Notes: generated by a model from the sequence alone, not told the origin. 39,155 nt of DNA from Zelonia costaricensis (GCA_030849075.1 JASAOO010003308.1:1-39155); one strand, 5' to 3'; counted from the stretch's first letter, positions 19,222 through 28,233 are shown. Made by a program: numbers and translations.

Positions 19222-21144
19222 ATGCTGCGCCGTGCCTATCGCCTGCTGGGGTCCACCAACCGCTACACGGACGGCTCGGGCCGTGCGCTGGAGGCAGAGG
19301 CCATGCCACGCGACCTGTACGTGCAGACCATCAGCAACCGCGCCTACCCGGTTCAGGGCGAGGCGTGGCAGCCCGTCGTCGCGGACAAGCCGTCCCCGCA
19401 CAAGGGCAACGTCCTCCTCTCCGGCGCCGGCGTCGTGGGCCTCACCGTGGCCGCCCAGTTCGCCCTGCGCGGGTGGCACGCGACCGTCGTCGAACGCGGC
19501 CGGCCCCTGCGGCTCGCACCGGACCACCCGTTCCCAGCCGACCCCCCGGCGGCGGAGACGCAGGGCGACTTGTCCTCCCCGGCGCCCCTCCCGTACCGCG
19601 GCCCCCTCGTGCGGCCGCACTTTGGCGAAGACAGCGATGGGGCAGCAGCGGCGGCGACCACCTCCGTGGCGGGGCCGTCGGCGTACAGTCCTTACATCGA
19701 GCTGCAGTATGCGCTCGTGACGCGCCGCGCGCTGGACGCGCTGGAGGCGGCGGGGGTGCGTCTGCGGGCGCTGCGCCCGCTCGGCGTGAAGGTGTGCGGC
19801 GTGTTGGAGCACCCCGGGGCGTACCACAGCTGGCTGACGGCGGGCCTGACGGAGCACCACCCGTTTGCGGTGAACATGCTCGCCGTGGACCTCTTCCAGC
19901 TGCGCCGACTTCTCGAGGACCACGTGGAGCACCACCTGCCGTCCTCGAACCTGCAGGTCTTCTACGAGCACGTCGTGGAGGCTGTATTCCCGCTGCGGCA
20001 ACAACTTGTGGTGCGGCCGTGGAAGGGCAGCGCCGCCGCACGAGCCTGGGCAACAGCAGCGGCTGCAGAGGCGACGAGTTGGACCGCGACAAGGACGTCG
20101 AGCGCGAGCGCCACTGAGACAGCGGGTCGCGCAGCGGGCAGCACCGAGGCAGATCGCACCGCACAGCTGGTGGCCGCCGCGCGCCAGCCCCGCCGCGCGC
20201 CCGTCACGAGCCTCACCCTCAGCGCGCGGCAATGGGACAAGAAGTTCGCCGAGGACGCGGTGGACTACGACCTGCTCGTGTGCGCTGAGGGCGTCCACTC
20301 GCACCTGCGCGACCTAGTCGACGTGGAGGGCTTCGCAGCCGATGTCGACCTGGGCGTGCGCTGGGCCCTGCTGCGGTGCGACCAGCTGAGCCACGAGCAC
20401 GTGCACCGCTGGCTGCACCGGCGCCGCACCGCGGCGATCACGTCGGCGCAGTCGTACCACGTGCAGTCGGCTCACCAGGTGCCCCTCACGCTCGCCTTCC
20501 CGCGAGTGGAGGGCAGCAACCTCTTCTCCGTCATGGTGTACGCCCCGCGTGGCGAGCTGGACGGGCTCGATGACGCGGCGCTGCTGCGGCACTACCTGCC
20601 AGACCTCGACGCAGCCACGGCGGAGCTGCGGAGTTTCTCGACGGAAGCGCAGCCCTACCCGACGGTGTACTGCGAGCAGCTGTACAACACGGTGGGGCTG
20701 CCGTCGGCTGTCATGATCGGCGACGCGGCGCACACGTGCAATCCCTTCTGGATGCAGGGCCTGGCCATGGGCCTCGAGGACGGGGCAAGCCTGCTCAACC
20801 AAGTGGACGCGTACTCGCGGCACTTCTACGACGCCGTCAAGCAGTTCAGCGACGAGCGCGGCACGAGCGGCGACGCGCTGCGAGAGATGACGGACAGGTG
20901 CCTCTTCTACGAGCGCCGCAAGCACGTCAACCCGTTCATCCGTTTCCAGAACACGTACCAGCGGACCATGAACCGCGTCATGCCACGCGGCTGGAACACG
21001 CTGTACGAGGGCTCCGTCAACCACATCTACGCCCGCAGCATCGAAGAGATGCTGAACAGCCGCGGGTACACGTCTTACGAGTACGCAGAGAAGCAGCAGG
21101 CGAAGCACCGCCGCTTCTTCCACCTCGGCCGCCTCTACACGTGA
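19222..21144 (+). CDS. FAD-dependent monooxygenase (aromatic-ring hydroxylase/KMO/UbiH type)
   Basis: The product is 640 aa with the three fingerprints of class A flavoprotein monooxygenases. These are a Rossmann dinucleotide motif G68-A-G-V-V-G73 with acidic E91 at the end of the second strand, the DG-like motif YDLLVCAEGVHSHLRD (about 349-364), and the FAD ribityl-binding motif GDAAHTCNPFWMQGLAMG (about 500-517). Such enzymes use NAD(P)H and O2 to hydroxylate aromatic or related substrates (kynurenine, ubiquinone precursors). The short N-terminal segment MLRRAYRLLGSTNRY could be a mitochondrial leader. Two low-complexity inserts interrupt the usual fold, near residues 95-155 and an Ala/Thr/Ser-rich one near 270-335, making it longer than typical kynurenine 3-monooxygenase or Coq6. 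A conserved-looking tail (FYERRKHVNPFIRFQNTYQR) follows. The substrate cannot be assigned; KMO-like or Coq6-like are the main options. Confidence 0.85.
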   Translation: MLRRAYRLLGSTNRYTDGSGRALEAEAMPRDLYVQTISNRAYPVQGEAWQPVVADKPSPHKGNVLLSGAGVVGLTVAAQFALRGWHATVVERGRPLRLAPDHPFPADPPAAETQGDLSSPAPLPYRGPLVRPHFGEDSDGAAAAATTSVAGPSAYSPYIELQYALVTRRALDALEAAGVRLRALRPLGVKVCGVLEHPGAYHSWLTAGLTEHHPFAVNMLAVDLFQLRRLLEDHVEHHLPSSNLQVFYEHVVEAVFPLRQQLVVRPWKGSAAARAWATAAAAEATSWTATRTSSASATETAGRAAGSTEADRTAQLVAAARQPRRAPVTSLTLSARQWDKKFAEDAVDYDLLVCAEGVHSHLRDLVDVEGFAADVDLGVRWALLRCDQLSHEHVHRWLHRRRTAAITSAQSYHVQSAHQVPLTLAFPRVEGSNLFSVMVYAPRGELDGLDDAALLRHYLPDLDAATAELRSFSTEAQPYPTVYCEQLYNTVGLPSAVMIGDAAHTCNPFWMQGLAMGLEDGASLLNQVDAYSRHFYDAVKQFSDERGTSGDALREMTDRCLFYERRKHVNPFIRFQNTYQRTMNRVMPRGWNTLYEGSVNHIYARSIEEMLNSRGYTSYEYAEKQQAKHRRFFHLGRLYT

Positions 21145-21786
21145 GTGCAGTAGAGGGCAGGAGCTGGGTAGGACACAAGCGTCCACCTGTTGTGTCTGTG
21201 TGTGTGTGCGTGTGCGTGTGTGTGTGTCGTCGCGGTTGGCGCCCTTCGTTGGTATGGTGGTCTGTCTTGGGTCGTCACAAGATGTCCGCGCGGCATCGCC
21301 TCCGCGACGATGCCTCAACGGCGTGCTGCCGAGTCACAAGTCTCACAGGGAGCGAACCGTTTGCACGCGTCCTGTTACACGACATCATGTGCCTCACAAT
21401 CACCCGGACGCACACACATGCATGCAACACGACGGAGAGGGTGCCAGCCTCTGGGCTTCTGCCTCAGTGTGGTCACTTCGCCGCGTCACGTGATTCACCT
21501 ACACCATCGTGGGAGTACTGAGTGCATCGGCCGAGCCACAGCCGCAAGCACAGAGCAGACCCCTTCGCTGTCCTCCCATACACACACACACACACGCTCA
21601 CCTCCTCCGCCCTCCCTCCTTCCCCTATCATTTCGGTTCCCTGGAAAGGGTCACAGGCATCGGGCACCCGTGCACGCAAAGGCGTACTTCTAAAGCGGTC
21701 GTTACTGAGCCTGCCCACTACGGCCACTCGACACACACACACACACAGACACACGCGTATAGGAGACACGCCTTCTTCACGCATCC
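21145..21786 (+). other. Spacer with GT/CA repeats and acceptor for the methyltransferase gene
   Basis: About 640 bp. It contains GT-rich DNA at about 21192-21230, a CA run at about 21583-21597, a C/T tract at about 21598-21640 followed by AG at 21647-21648 and 21655-21656 (likely trans-splice acceptor for the next gene), and another CA run at about 21731-21754 within the predicted 5' UTR. No gene is seen. Confidence 0.55.
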
Positions 21787-22875
21787 ATGCGCAACTCCAC
21801 CGGCGGTGACGAGCACGACGACGGCGGAAGCGGCGGCTTTGTGTTCTCCTTCGACGCACCCGCGACGTGTTCCCCATCCACACCTGCGTGGCCGCCGGCG
21901 TCGACGTCCATGGCATCCTTCCCGTGGGTCTCGCTGGATGCCGCCACCGTGCACGGATGGGCAGCTTCCGCCGCCGCGGCAAGCGAGTCGCACAGCCGCT
22001 CTGCGAAGGGCCGCACGCGACCCCTGCAGTTGCGCCTCGAGACACGCGACACACGTCACGGCGCCGGCGAGGAGCGGGGGGCGCAGGAGCTGCTGCGGGG
22101 TGGGGCGGGGGTGCAGACCATCACTCTGTGCTACCAGACCCCACCCGAGGTGGAGGCGCTCACAACGGTGTGCAGCGCGTCGACTCTCAAGGGTGCGACT
22201 GGGGTGGGCTCGACGACCGGCACGGAGCACCGCGACGTGATTTCCGGCCGCTACTACGGCGGGCTCAAGGTGTGGTCGTGTGCCGTGCTGCTCGCCCAGC
22301 ACCTGACCGAGCACGCTGCAGACTACCGCCCGCTCCTGACCTCTGCCGCTGCGGTGATGGAGGTGGGGTGTGGGCAGGCCCTGCCCGGCCTCGCCGCGCT
22401 CTGCCTCGGTGCCCGCCGCGTCGTGCTGCAGGACTACAACGCCGAGGTGCTCGACGTGTGTACGCGTCCGAACGTGGCGGCGACGATGCAGGCGAATTCC
22501 CCTGCGCTGGGGCCCACCACCGCGGCGCCGCAGGTCAGGCTCGTGCATGGCGACTGGGTGGACCTGGCGTGGGCCGCGGACGGCGACGGCGACGGCGACG
22601 ATGCCGGGTGTGACGTCGTGCTCGGCGCGGACGTCACATTCGACAAGGAGGCGTGCGACAAGCTTGCCTGCGCCCTGCACCGCTGGCTGCGTCCGCGCAC
22701 CGGGACTGCCATCATCGCCTCGAAGGACTACTACTTTGGAACGAACGGCGGGTACCTCGAGTTCAGCAAATCAGCCGAGGCGTATGGACTGTGTGTGTCG
22801 CTTGTGCAGCGCGTCGACACGGCCGACAAGATGCCGCACGTCATACTACGCGTAACGCACAGCGCTGACGCGTAA
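21787..22875 (+). CDS. METTL18/Hpm1-like protein-histidine N-methyltransferase
   Basis: The product is 362 aa, a seven-beta-strand SAM-dependent methyltransferase. The order of motifs matches the METTL18/Hpm1 family, which methylates a histidine of ribosomal protein uL3 (RPL3). GGLKVWSCAVLLAQHL starts at residue 158. SAM motif I, EVGCGQALPGL, is at 192-202. QDYN at 215-218 is followed by EVL and TRPNV. An acidic post-motif segment reads CDVVLGADVTFDKEACDKL. The family-like ASKDYYFGTNGGYLEF starts near 311. The N-terminal 100 residues are Ser/Ala-rich and probably disordered. The family usually has a Ser-Glu-Thr-type segment at the acidic position; here it reads GADVTFD, a difference worth noting. 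Cytosolic or nuclear. The uL3 substrate is known for yeast and human family members and only inferred here. Confidence 0.82.
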   Translation: MRNSTGGDEHDDGGSGGFVFSFDAPATCSPSTPAWPPASTSMASFPWVSLDAATVHGWAASAAAASESHSRSAKGRTRPLQLRLETRDTRHGAGEERGAQELLRGGAGVQTITLCYQTPPEVEALTTVCSASTLKGATGVGSTTGTEHRDVISGRYYGGLKVWSCAVLLAQHLTEHAADYRPLLTSAAAVMEVGCGQALPGLAALCLGARRVVLQDYNAEVLDVCTRPNVAATMQANSPALGPTTAAPQVRLVHGDWVDLAWAADGDGDGDDAGCDVVLGADVTFDKEACDKLACALHRWLRPRTGTAIIASKDYYFGTNGGYLEFSKSAEAYGLCVSLVQRVDTADKMPHVILRVTHSADA

Positions 22876-23690
22876 GCGGAGGTCGAAGGTCAATGAGGGA
22901 GACACACACACACACACACATACCTCAACCTCCCTCCTCGACCTCCTTCCCAAACACTGTAAAGAGCACAAACACAATGTACGGTGACAAGTCCTCGAGA
23001 CGCGTTCGGGAGAGCGCAGCAGGATCGCCGTTCTTCTTCTCGCTTCATCTGCCGCTTCAGCGTGGCGCGAATGGTGCCGCTGGTCCTTCCACTCATCGAC
23101 TCATCTTCCTCCCTCGTCATGTGATTCCTCCTCCTTCCCGACTTCCCCGCTTTCCACCTCCCCATTCGCACACCCATCACAACCCTCCGCCAGCAACGGC
23201 GCCGTCGCAGGACGCCACCCTCTTCCCTCTCTAGCACTTCCACCCTCGCCCCCCCCCCTTCGTCTCGCACCCAACACTAGTGTAACTACCACGACCGGTG
23301 CCCCTATTCTCCGCCTCCGCCTCCCTCTTTTCCTTTGTACAAGTTCCTCACGGGCGGTTGCGCGCCAGCTCTCTCTCCCGTCTTATTTCCTGCTTTGTCC
23401 TCTGTTTTCTCCGCGATTTAGTGTGTGTGTGTGTGTGTTTTTGTGTGCTTGTGCTTCGACGGTGTGCTCGCGATCCTGTCCTCTCGTGTGCCCCTTCGTG
23501 CGTGTCAGTCTGTGCCTATCTGCACCTCTGTGCGTTTTGTGTGCCGTGAGTGCCGTGTGTGGCACTGCCGCTGTTATTCTGCCTCAGCTGCTTTATTTCC
23601 CCTTTTGAGCCAGTGCTCTTCTCTGTTGTGCCTTTGTGTGTGTGTGTGCAAGTGTTCCTGCCTCGCAGTCGTTACTGAGTTTCCGCTCCC
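22876..23690 (+). other. Spacer between methyltransferase and membrane-protein genes
   Basis: About 815 bp without a recognisable gene. Contents: CA run at about 22902-22920, C/T-rich DNA at about 23100-23260, GT run at about 23422-23438, and a pyrimidine tract at about 23590-23606 followed by AG at 23608-23609 and 23612-23613, the likely trans-splice acceptor about 78-82 nt before the ATG at 23691. Confidence 0.55.
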
Positions 23691-25028
23691 ATGTCTAAGG
23701 GGAGCGATCCGAGCAAGGAGGAGCACGGTAAGACGATGCCGCCGTCGCACAACGAACCGACCGACCGCGAAGAGACGGGCTCCTCGACGGAGAAGCAGGG
23801 CGACGGTCCCGGCAAGATTCCACCCCCGCCGCCGCCGCCGCGTGATGTGCTGGTCGGTCCGATCCTTTTCTGCGTCATCTCCTTCATCAGCCTAGTCTTC
23901 ACCGTCATCTCGATCGGCCTGCCGTGGTACAGCAAGCAGCAGTACAAGCCGGACGGGCTGCACAGCGAGCAGTACCACTTCTACCTCTTCAATCATGTCG
24001 CCAAGGTCGAGGGCTCGCCGCAGGTGGTCACCTACCCGTCCAGCCTCTGCACACCGGTCCAGCGCCGCGTGCGCGTGATGGAGGCCTTTTCCATCGTGTC
24101 GTCCGCCATGACGCTGGTGATGTTCGTGCTGAGCGTCGTGAACGCGTACAAGCAGGCCGTCGCGCCCAGCGTGGTGGTGCGCAACGTCATGCTCGTCTTC
24201 GCGGCTTGCGCGATGGGCAGTCTCACCATTGAGGTGTGCTTCAACTTCAACGTGTACCTCTGGAGCTTCGCGGAGTGCGGGGTCGGGTCCAGCTACCACT
24301 CGCAGCTGTACGAGCCGCACATTGGCTTCGGCTTGACCGTGACGGCGTGGGTGCTGACCGCGCTCGGCGGCATCATCGCGGCAAACGAGTTGACCATCCC
24401 GTGCGACGCCCGCACGGTGGACCAGAGCATCCACACCTTCACACTGCTGTCGCTCGTCTCCTTCCTCTTTGCCGTCGTGTCGTGCCCCATCGCGCACTGG
24501 TTCTACAAGGACGGAACAACGAACACCGTGACGGACGTGCTGCTCTGGCGCGAGCGCTTCGGCAACTTCGACTGGAACGTCACCGCGCCTGGCGGCCACT
24601 CGTCGCTCTTCGCGAAGGACTACGCCTGCCCCTCGCTCACGGCGTACTTCCGCGCCGCCGAGGCCTTCAGCATTGCCTCCATTCTCTTCTCCATGCTCGC
24701 GAGCGTCACGGGCCTGCTGCTGTGGAAGTCGCTCGCCGGGACACGGCTGCCGGCGCTCGTCTTCAGCTACGTCGCGGCGGTGATGATGGTGGTGCAGATG
24801 GCGCTGGAGCTGAAGATCTACTACGGCACGTGGTGCGGCGGCGCGTACGCCTTCCACGCTCACTACTACGTGCTGTCCGCCGGCTTCGGGCTTGTGGCGT
24901 CCTCCTTCTGCATCATGGTGCTCGCCTGCGTCGCGATCACCGTCGCGTACCACCTGACGGAGCGCTACTTCCCCGCCATGATTCCGCGCAAGACGGCGAA
25001 GCAGATCGCCGTGGAAGAGTGCCAGTAA
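23691..25028 (+). CDS. Eight-helix membrane protein: tandem duplicated amastin/claudin-like four-helix unit
   Basis: The product is 445 aa. Residues 1-52 are hydrophilic and end in a run of seven prolines, probably cytosolic. Eight hydrophobic helices follow at about 53-77, 128-151, 161-186, 209-232, 247-268, 321-345, 353-375 and 391-417, then a short basic tail. The two halves repeat one plan: helix 1, a long outer loop with aromatic residues (PWYSK against HWFYK; FYLF against VLLW), a cysteine (SLC against YACPS), then helix 2 opening MEAFSI in the first half and AEAFSI in the second. Helix 3 of each half is followed by a Cys-containing segment. One helix, a large outer loop and three further helices is the plan of kinetoplastid amastins and of claudins. 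The strict amastin signature is not seen, so 'amastin-like' is structural inference. Surface or endosomal membrane location is likely; function unknown. The start is the first ATG of the frame after the acceptor. Confidence 0.75.
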   Translation: MSKGSDPSKEEHGKTMPPSHNEPTDREETGSSTEKQGDGPGKIPPPPPPPRDVLVGPILFCVISFISLVFTVISIGLPWYSKQQYKPDGLHSEQYHFYLFNHVAKVEGSPQVVTYPSSLCTPVQRRVRVMEAFSIVSSAMTLVMFVLSVVNAYKQAVAPSVVVRNVMLVFAACAMGSLTIEVCFNFNVYLWSFAECGVGSSYHSQLYEPHIGFGLTVTAWVLTALGGIIAANELTIPCDARTVDQSIHTFTLLSLVSFLFAVVSCPIAHWFYKDGTTNTVTDVLLWRERFGNFDWNVTAPGGHSSLFAKDYACPSLTAYFRAAEAFSIASILFSMLASVTGLLLWKSLAGTRLPALVFSYVAAVMMVVQMALELKIYYGTWCGGAYAFHAHYYVLSAGFGLVASSFCIMVLACVAITVAYHLTERYFPAMIPRKTAKQIAVEECQ

Positions 25029-27131
25029 AGCAGGGTGAAGGGAAAAGTGCAAGTGATGCCGGTGCCGGCACGCTACTGCCCTGCTACCTCACGCCCCCCC
25101 TCCCCCTCCCTCGTGGGAAGACTCCGTGGGAAGGGGGGAACGTGGACGGGACACGACAACCCGAAAGAAGCGACCGGTCGCGCGAGCGAGGCTCCACCAG
25201 AAACAGAGATGCGGTGTGCACCAGAAGCCTTGGAGGGGGAGTGGGTGTGGGTGTGTCGAGGGCGATGGCACCGTCCACTCGTGGTGCGGCGTTGCGTGAC
25301 GTGCGCGGACGAGGGGGGAGGGGGCTGGCGGGAACCCGACGAGGCATCTGCCGCCTCCCTCCGCCCCCGGCCACGACACGCGGCAGCCCCACCGCACACA
25401 CACGCGTCTTTCGCGTCCTCCTTCTCTCCCAATCCACTCTCACCTTGTGCCTCCCAACTTCTCCTCGCCGGCCGCAGCTGACTACTTCTCTAAAACACCT
25501 TTTCTGTTTCTTCTCGGCTTGAATGTATATGTTGAGTAGGGTGGCGCCGCCAGAGCGGACCGACAGTCTCGTGACGGGCGCTCATCTCCCTCTCTGCCTC
25601 GCGAGTTCCATTGCGTTCGCGTGTGCTCATGTTTGTGTGTGTGCTCATGTTTGTGTGTGCAAAGACTCCTACCGTCGCGGCGGGTTGCGTCACCTGCGCA
25701 ACTCCCTCTACTTCCAGCTTTCTTGTAGGCCTAATCGGCGGGTGGGTGCGTGTGGGTGTGCTCTCCTTCTTCCTGTTTACGATCCTCCTCTCCGTCTTTA
25801 GCGCCCGCCGCGATGATCCTACATTGTGGGTGTGTCTCCCCTCCCCCGCACGCACCCCCACAAGCCGCCGCCACCTCATTTCCCCGAGCTCTTTCCCCTC
25901 CCCCTCCATCGAGTTTCTTGCGCGGCGCGAATGTCGTTGTTGTTCTTTTGGTTGTCGGTGTGCACCCCGCCCCCCACCCCAACGTCACCCACACGCGCCC
26001 GCCGTGTCGATGGGCGGAGGGGGGGAGGTGGGGGAGCGACACCGACCCTTTTTTTTCTTTGGAGGGGAGGTTCTGCCGCGGTCTCTTCGGTCCTCTCCCC
26101 CCTTTCCCCTTGGGAGTCGCTTTAGTTTCTGGTGTCGCCGAAAGACGCGGTGTGTGGTCTGCCCATGTGTGTGCGCGTGTGTGGTAGCGCAGCACTGGTG
26201 AAAGTCATTCACGAAGTGCGGCTCCTTCGCTTGTGCATCGGCGCGGACAGACATCCACATTCACGAGACCTCACCTTGAGTGCGCCCAAGCCTCTCGCAG
26301 CAGCGCCCGGCGAGGAAAGAGTGGAGATAAGGGGACGAACTCTGCTTGCAGGACAGTGCGCCACCTAGGGCACGCTGCAGCCTATGCTGCTCCCTACTTT
26401 CATTTCCCGCGCTCCTCCACCCGCTTCTTCCTACGGTGATCATCCTACTGTCCAGGCACTTTGCTGTATGTTTTGCCTGTTTGTTTCTGAAGACGGAGGA
26501 GGCGGAACAGCGCGTGCGTGTGCGCGTGCTTCGCCCCGGCTCCCCACCCCATCCCCTGTCGCTACGATTTCCCTTTTCGATCGTGTTCTTCACTTCCCGT
26601 TGCTTACGGTTTCGGCGCATGTGTGTGTGTGTGTGTGTGCATGTGTGTACTCCCTTCCCTCGACCACCCCCTCCCGTTTGTGAGACGGTGTCGGCTTATG
26701 AATCACACTCTCTGACGTCCACGCCAACTACGAGACGACAGCGCAGAAGGAAGAGGCTGGCCACGGTCAGTTGCGCGTGGCACACACACTTGCCCCCGCA
26801 CTGAAGGAAGAGCGTCGGCCGTACCCGCCGAGTCGCGCTGCACGTGGCGGCTTCTGGGCACGCGAAGAAGGCGATGCCGTATTTGCGCTCCTGCAGAGAT
26901 GCGCGCAGAGACGCAACTCCATCTGCGTCGCACCCCACCTCCGTCCTCACTCTGCCACCCTACCTTTTCTCTTACCCGCCCTCCCTCTTCCCGCCTCGTC
27001 GTGCACCAGCACACCAGCTAGAGCCAGACATCCCCGCCGCCTTCCTTCCTGAAACCTGCACCACCAACGCAACCACCCGCAAACACACATCACCACTTCC
27101 CAACAAGCCACCTGTCGCACCGCAAAATAAA
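25029..27131 (+). other. Spacer (2.1 kb), no gene seen
   Basis: It holds the 3' UTR of the eight-helix protein and the 5' region of the DUF2871-like gene. Open frames here are Arg/Pro/Ser-rich without domains. Notable pieces: a two-copy tandem repeat of period 18 at about 25621-25660 (TGTGCTCATGTTTGTG units), a GT run at about 26621-26640, and a C/T tract at about 26960-27000 with AG at 27008-27009, the probable trans-splice acceptor giving a leader of about 122 nt. Confidence 0.55.
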
Positions 27132-27584
27132 ATGGAGAAACTCGTCCGTGCGAGCATGAACTACACGATCTTCGGGCTCGCCTCCGGTGTGTACTGGCGG
27201 GAGCTGACGCGGCACCTCAAGTACGTCAGCAACGGCACATCGCAGCTGCGCGTCATGCACACCCACTGCTTCTCTCTCGGCACCTTCTTCTTCCTCTTTG
27301 TTCTCCTCCTCGAGAAGAACTTCGCCTTGACGAGGCAGAAGAACTACAAGAAGTTCTACGTGACGTACAACATTGGCCTCGGCATCACGCTCATGATGAT
27401 CATGATCCACGGCACGCTGACCGTGGTCGGAAAGGACCAGAAGAGCCGTCTCGTCTCGTGGACGGCGGGCGTGGGTCACATCATGATGGCCGTCGGCTTC
27501 GGTTACTTTTACAACGTCCTGATCGGCGCCGTCCGCGCTTCCGTCGCGAAGGGCGACGACAAGAAGGCGGTCCCGGCCGCGTGA
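27132..27584 (+). CDS. DUF2871-like four-helix membrane protein
   Basis: The product is 150 aa, small and strongly hydrophobic, with four predicted helices: about residues 8-28, 41-62, 76-98 and 109-132. The order of motifs resembles the bacterial DUF2871 family: an N-terminal Y-x-I-x-G-L-x-S-G-V-Y-x-R-E segment, the QLRVMHTHCFSLGTFFFLFV helix with paired His residues, LLLEKNF, a short basic stretch followed by FYVTYNIGLGITLMMIMIHG, and a Gly-rich last helix with AGVGHIMMAVGFGYF. Members of that family that I recall are mostly from Firmicutes; their function is unknown. The tail KGDDKKAVPAA is hydrophilic. The ATG at 27132 is chosen because conserved sequence begins at once and the bases before it (AAAATAAA) fit a leader. 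Last protein gene of the plus-strand unit. The conserved His and Arg could bind a cofactor, which is speculation. Family assignment is from memory of the pattern, not a search. Confidence 0.8.
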   Translation: MEKLVRASMNYTIFGLASGVYWRELTRHLKYVSNGTSQLRVMHTHCFSLGTFFFLFVLLLEKNFALTRQKNYKKFYVTYNIGLGITLMMIMIHGTLTVVGKDQKSRLVSWTAGVGHIMMAVGFGYFYNVLIGAVRASVAKGDDKKAVPAA

Positions 27585-28043
27585 CGGTCCAAGCCGAGGA
27601 CATCAAAAAAGAAAAAGAGAGGACGGCGGGAAGCGGCGTCGCGCCACCGCCCAGCGCGTCAGCGGCACTGCCCGTCTCGTTTCTTTTTTCTTCAGCTTCT
27701 ATCTTATTCCGAACTTAGGCTAACCACAAACCCCCGCCCCTTCCACCACCCCAACCCCTGTTTCGTGCGTACGCGCGTCTGTAATGCTGAGCTACCGATA
27801 TTTGTTTTTTTTTTTGCCTTGACTTACCTCTGCCCTGATGAGTCGTCCTCCCGCATGACAAGAAATCCGATTCCGCCACCACACCCCTTCGAGGACGAAA
27901 GCCCGCCAGAAAACACAGCAGCAGCCCCGCAAGCACGCCCGCACCGCGAGCGGCGCAACTAGACCAGCCACACACCTTCCACCCCCCCGCCTTCGCCCCA
28001 CCCCCTCCCCCGCACTCCGCCTCACCGCCGCAATCCACATCAG
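27585..28043 (+). other. 3' region of the last plus-strand gene, up to tRNA-Asp
   Basis: About 460 bp of presumed 3' UTR and termination zone. It carries an A-rich stretch just after the stop (about 27605-27617), a T10 run (about 27806-27815) and several C-rich tracts (about 27980-28018). No further gene is seen. RNA polymerase II transcription of the plus-strand unit probably ends in or after this stretch, next to the Pol III genes. Confidence 0.5.
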
Positions 28044-28115
28044 TTCTCGGTAGTATAGTGGTTAGTATACCCGCCTGTCACGCGGGTGACCCGGGTTCAA
28101 TTCCCGGCCGGGAAG
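28044..28115 (+). tRNA. tRNA-Asp (anticodon GTC)
   Basis: A 72-nt cloverleaf without intron. The acceptor stem TTCTCGG pairs with CCGGGAA (28108-28114) with one G-U pair, followed by discriminator G at 28115. The D arm contains the A box TAGTATAGTGG. The anticodon stem CCCGC/GCGGG encloses loop CTGTCAC with anticodon GTC at 28077-28079. The T arm reads CCGGG-TTCAATT-CCCGG (B box). The 3' CCA is not encoded, as in eukaryotic nuclear genes. Trypanosomatid mitochondria have no tRNA genes and import nuclear ones, so this tRNA may serve both compartments. Confidence 0.97.
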
Positions 28116-28116
28116 C

Positions 28117-28120
28117 TTTT
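28117..28120 (+). terminator. Pol III terminator (T4) of tRNA-Asp
   Basis: Four T residues begin two bases after the tRNA-Asp 3' end. Short T runs are the standard RNA polymerase III stop. Confidence 0.7.
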
Positions 28121-28155
28121 CCCGGCACCACCGCCGGGCGGCGCGTCTTTTACGG

Positions 28156-28159
28156 AAAA
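28156..28159 (-). terminator. Pol III terminator (T4) of tRNA-Glu
   Basis: On the minus strand four T residues (AAAA on plus) lie two bases beyond the tRNA-Glu 3' end. The two tRNA genes therefore end facing each other, with both terminators in the roughly 45-bp gap between them. Confidence 0.7.
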
Positions 28160-28161
28160 GT

Positions 28162-28233
28162 TTCCGATGCCGGGGATCGAACCCGGGTCTAGCGGGTGAG
28201 AGCCGCTTGTTCTATCCACTATACCACATCGGA
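28162..28233 (-). tRNA. tRNA-Glu (anticodon CTC)
   Basis: A 72-nt cloverleaf on minus, no intron. The acceptor stem TCCGATG pairs perfectly with CATCGGA; the discriminator is A (28162). The A box is TGGTATAGTGG. The anticodon stem AGCGG/CCGCT encloses loop CTCTCAC, giving anticodon CTC at 28198-28200, which reads GAG. The T arm is CCGGG-TTCGATC-CCCGG. It is convergent with tRNA-Asp and on the same strand as the downstream protein gene at 36272-38755. Pol III genes are frequent at the borders of kinetoplastid polycistronic units. Confidence 0.97.

Noticed and set aside
25035..25481. Plus-strand frame of 148 codons after the membrane-protein gene
   Set aside because: No start context, no domain and compositionally like UTR DNA, so left as spacer.
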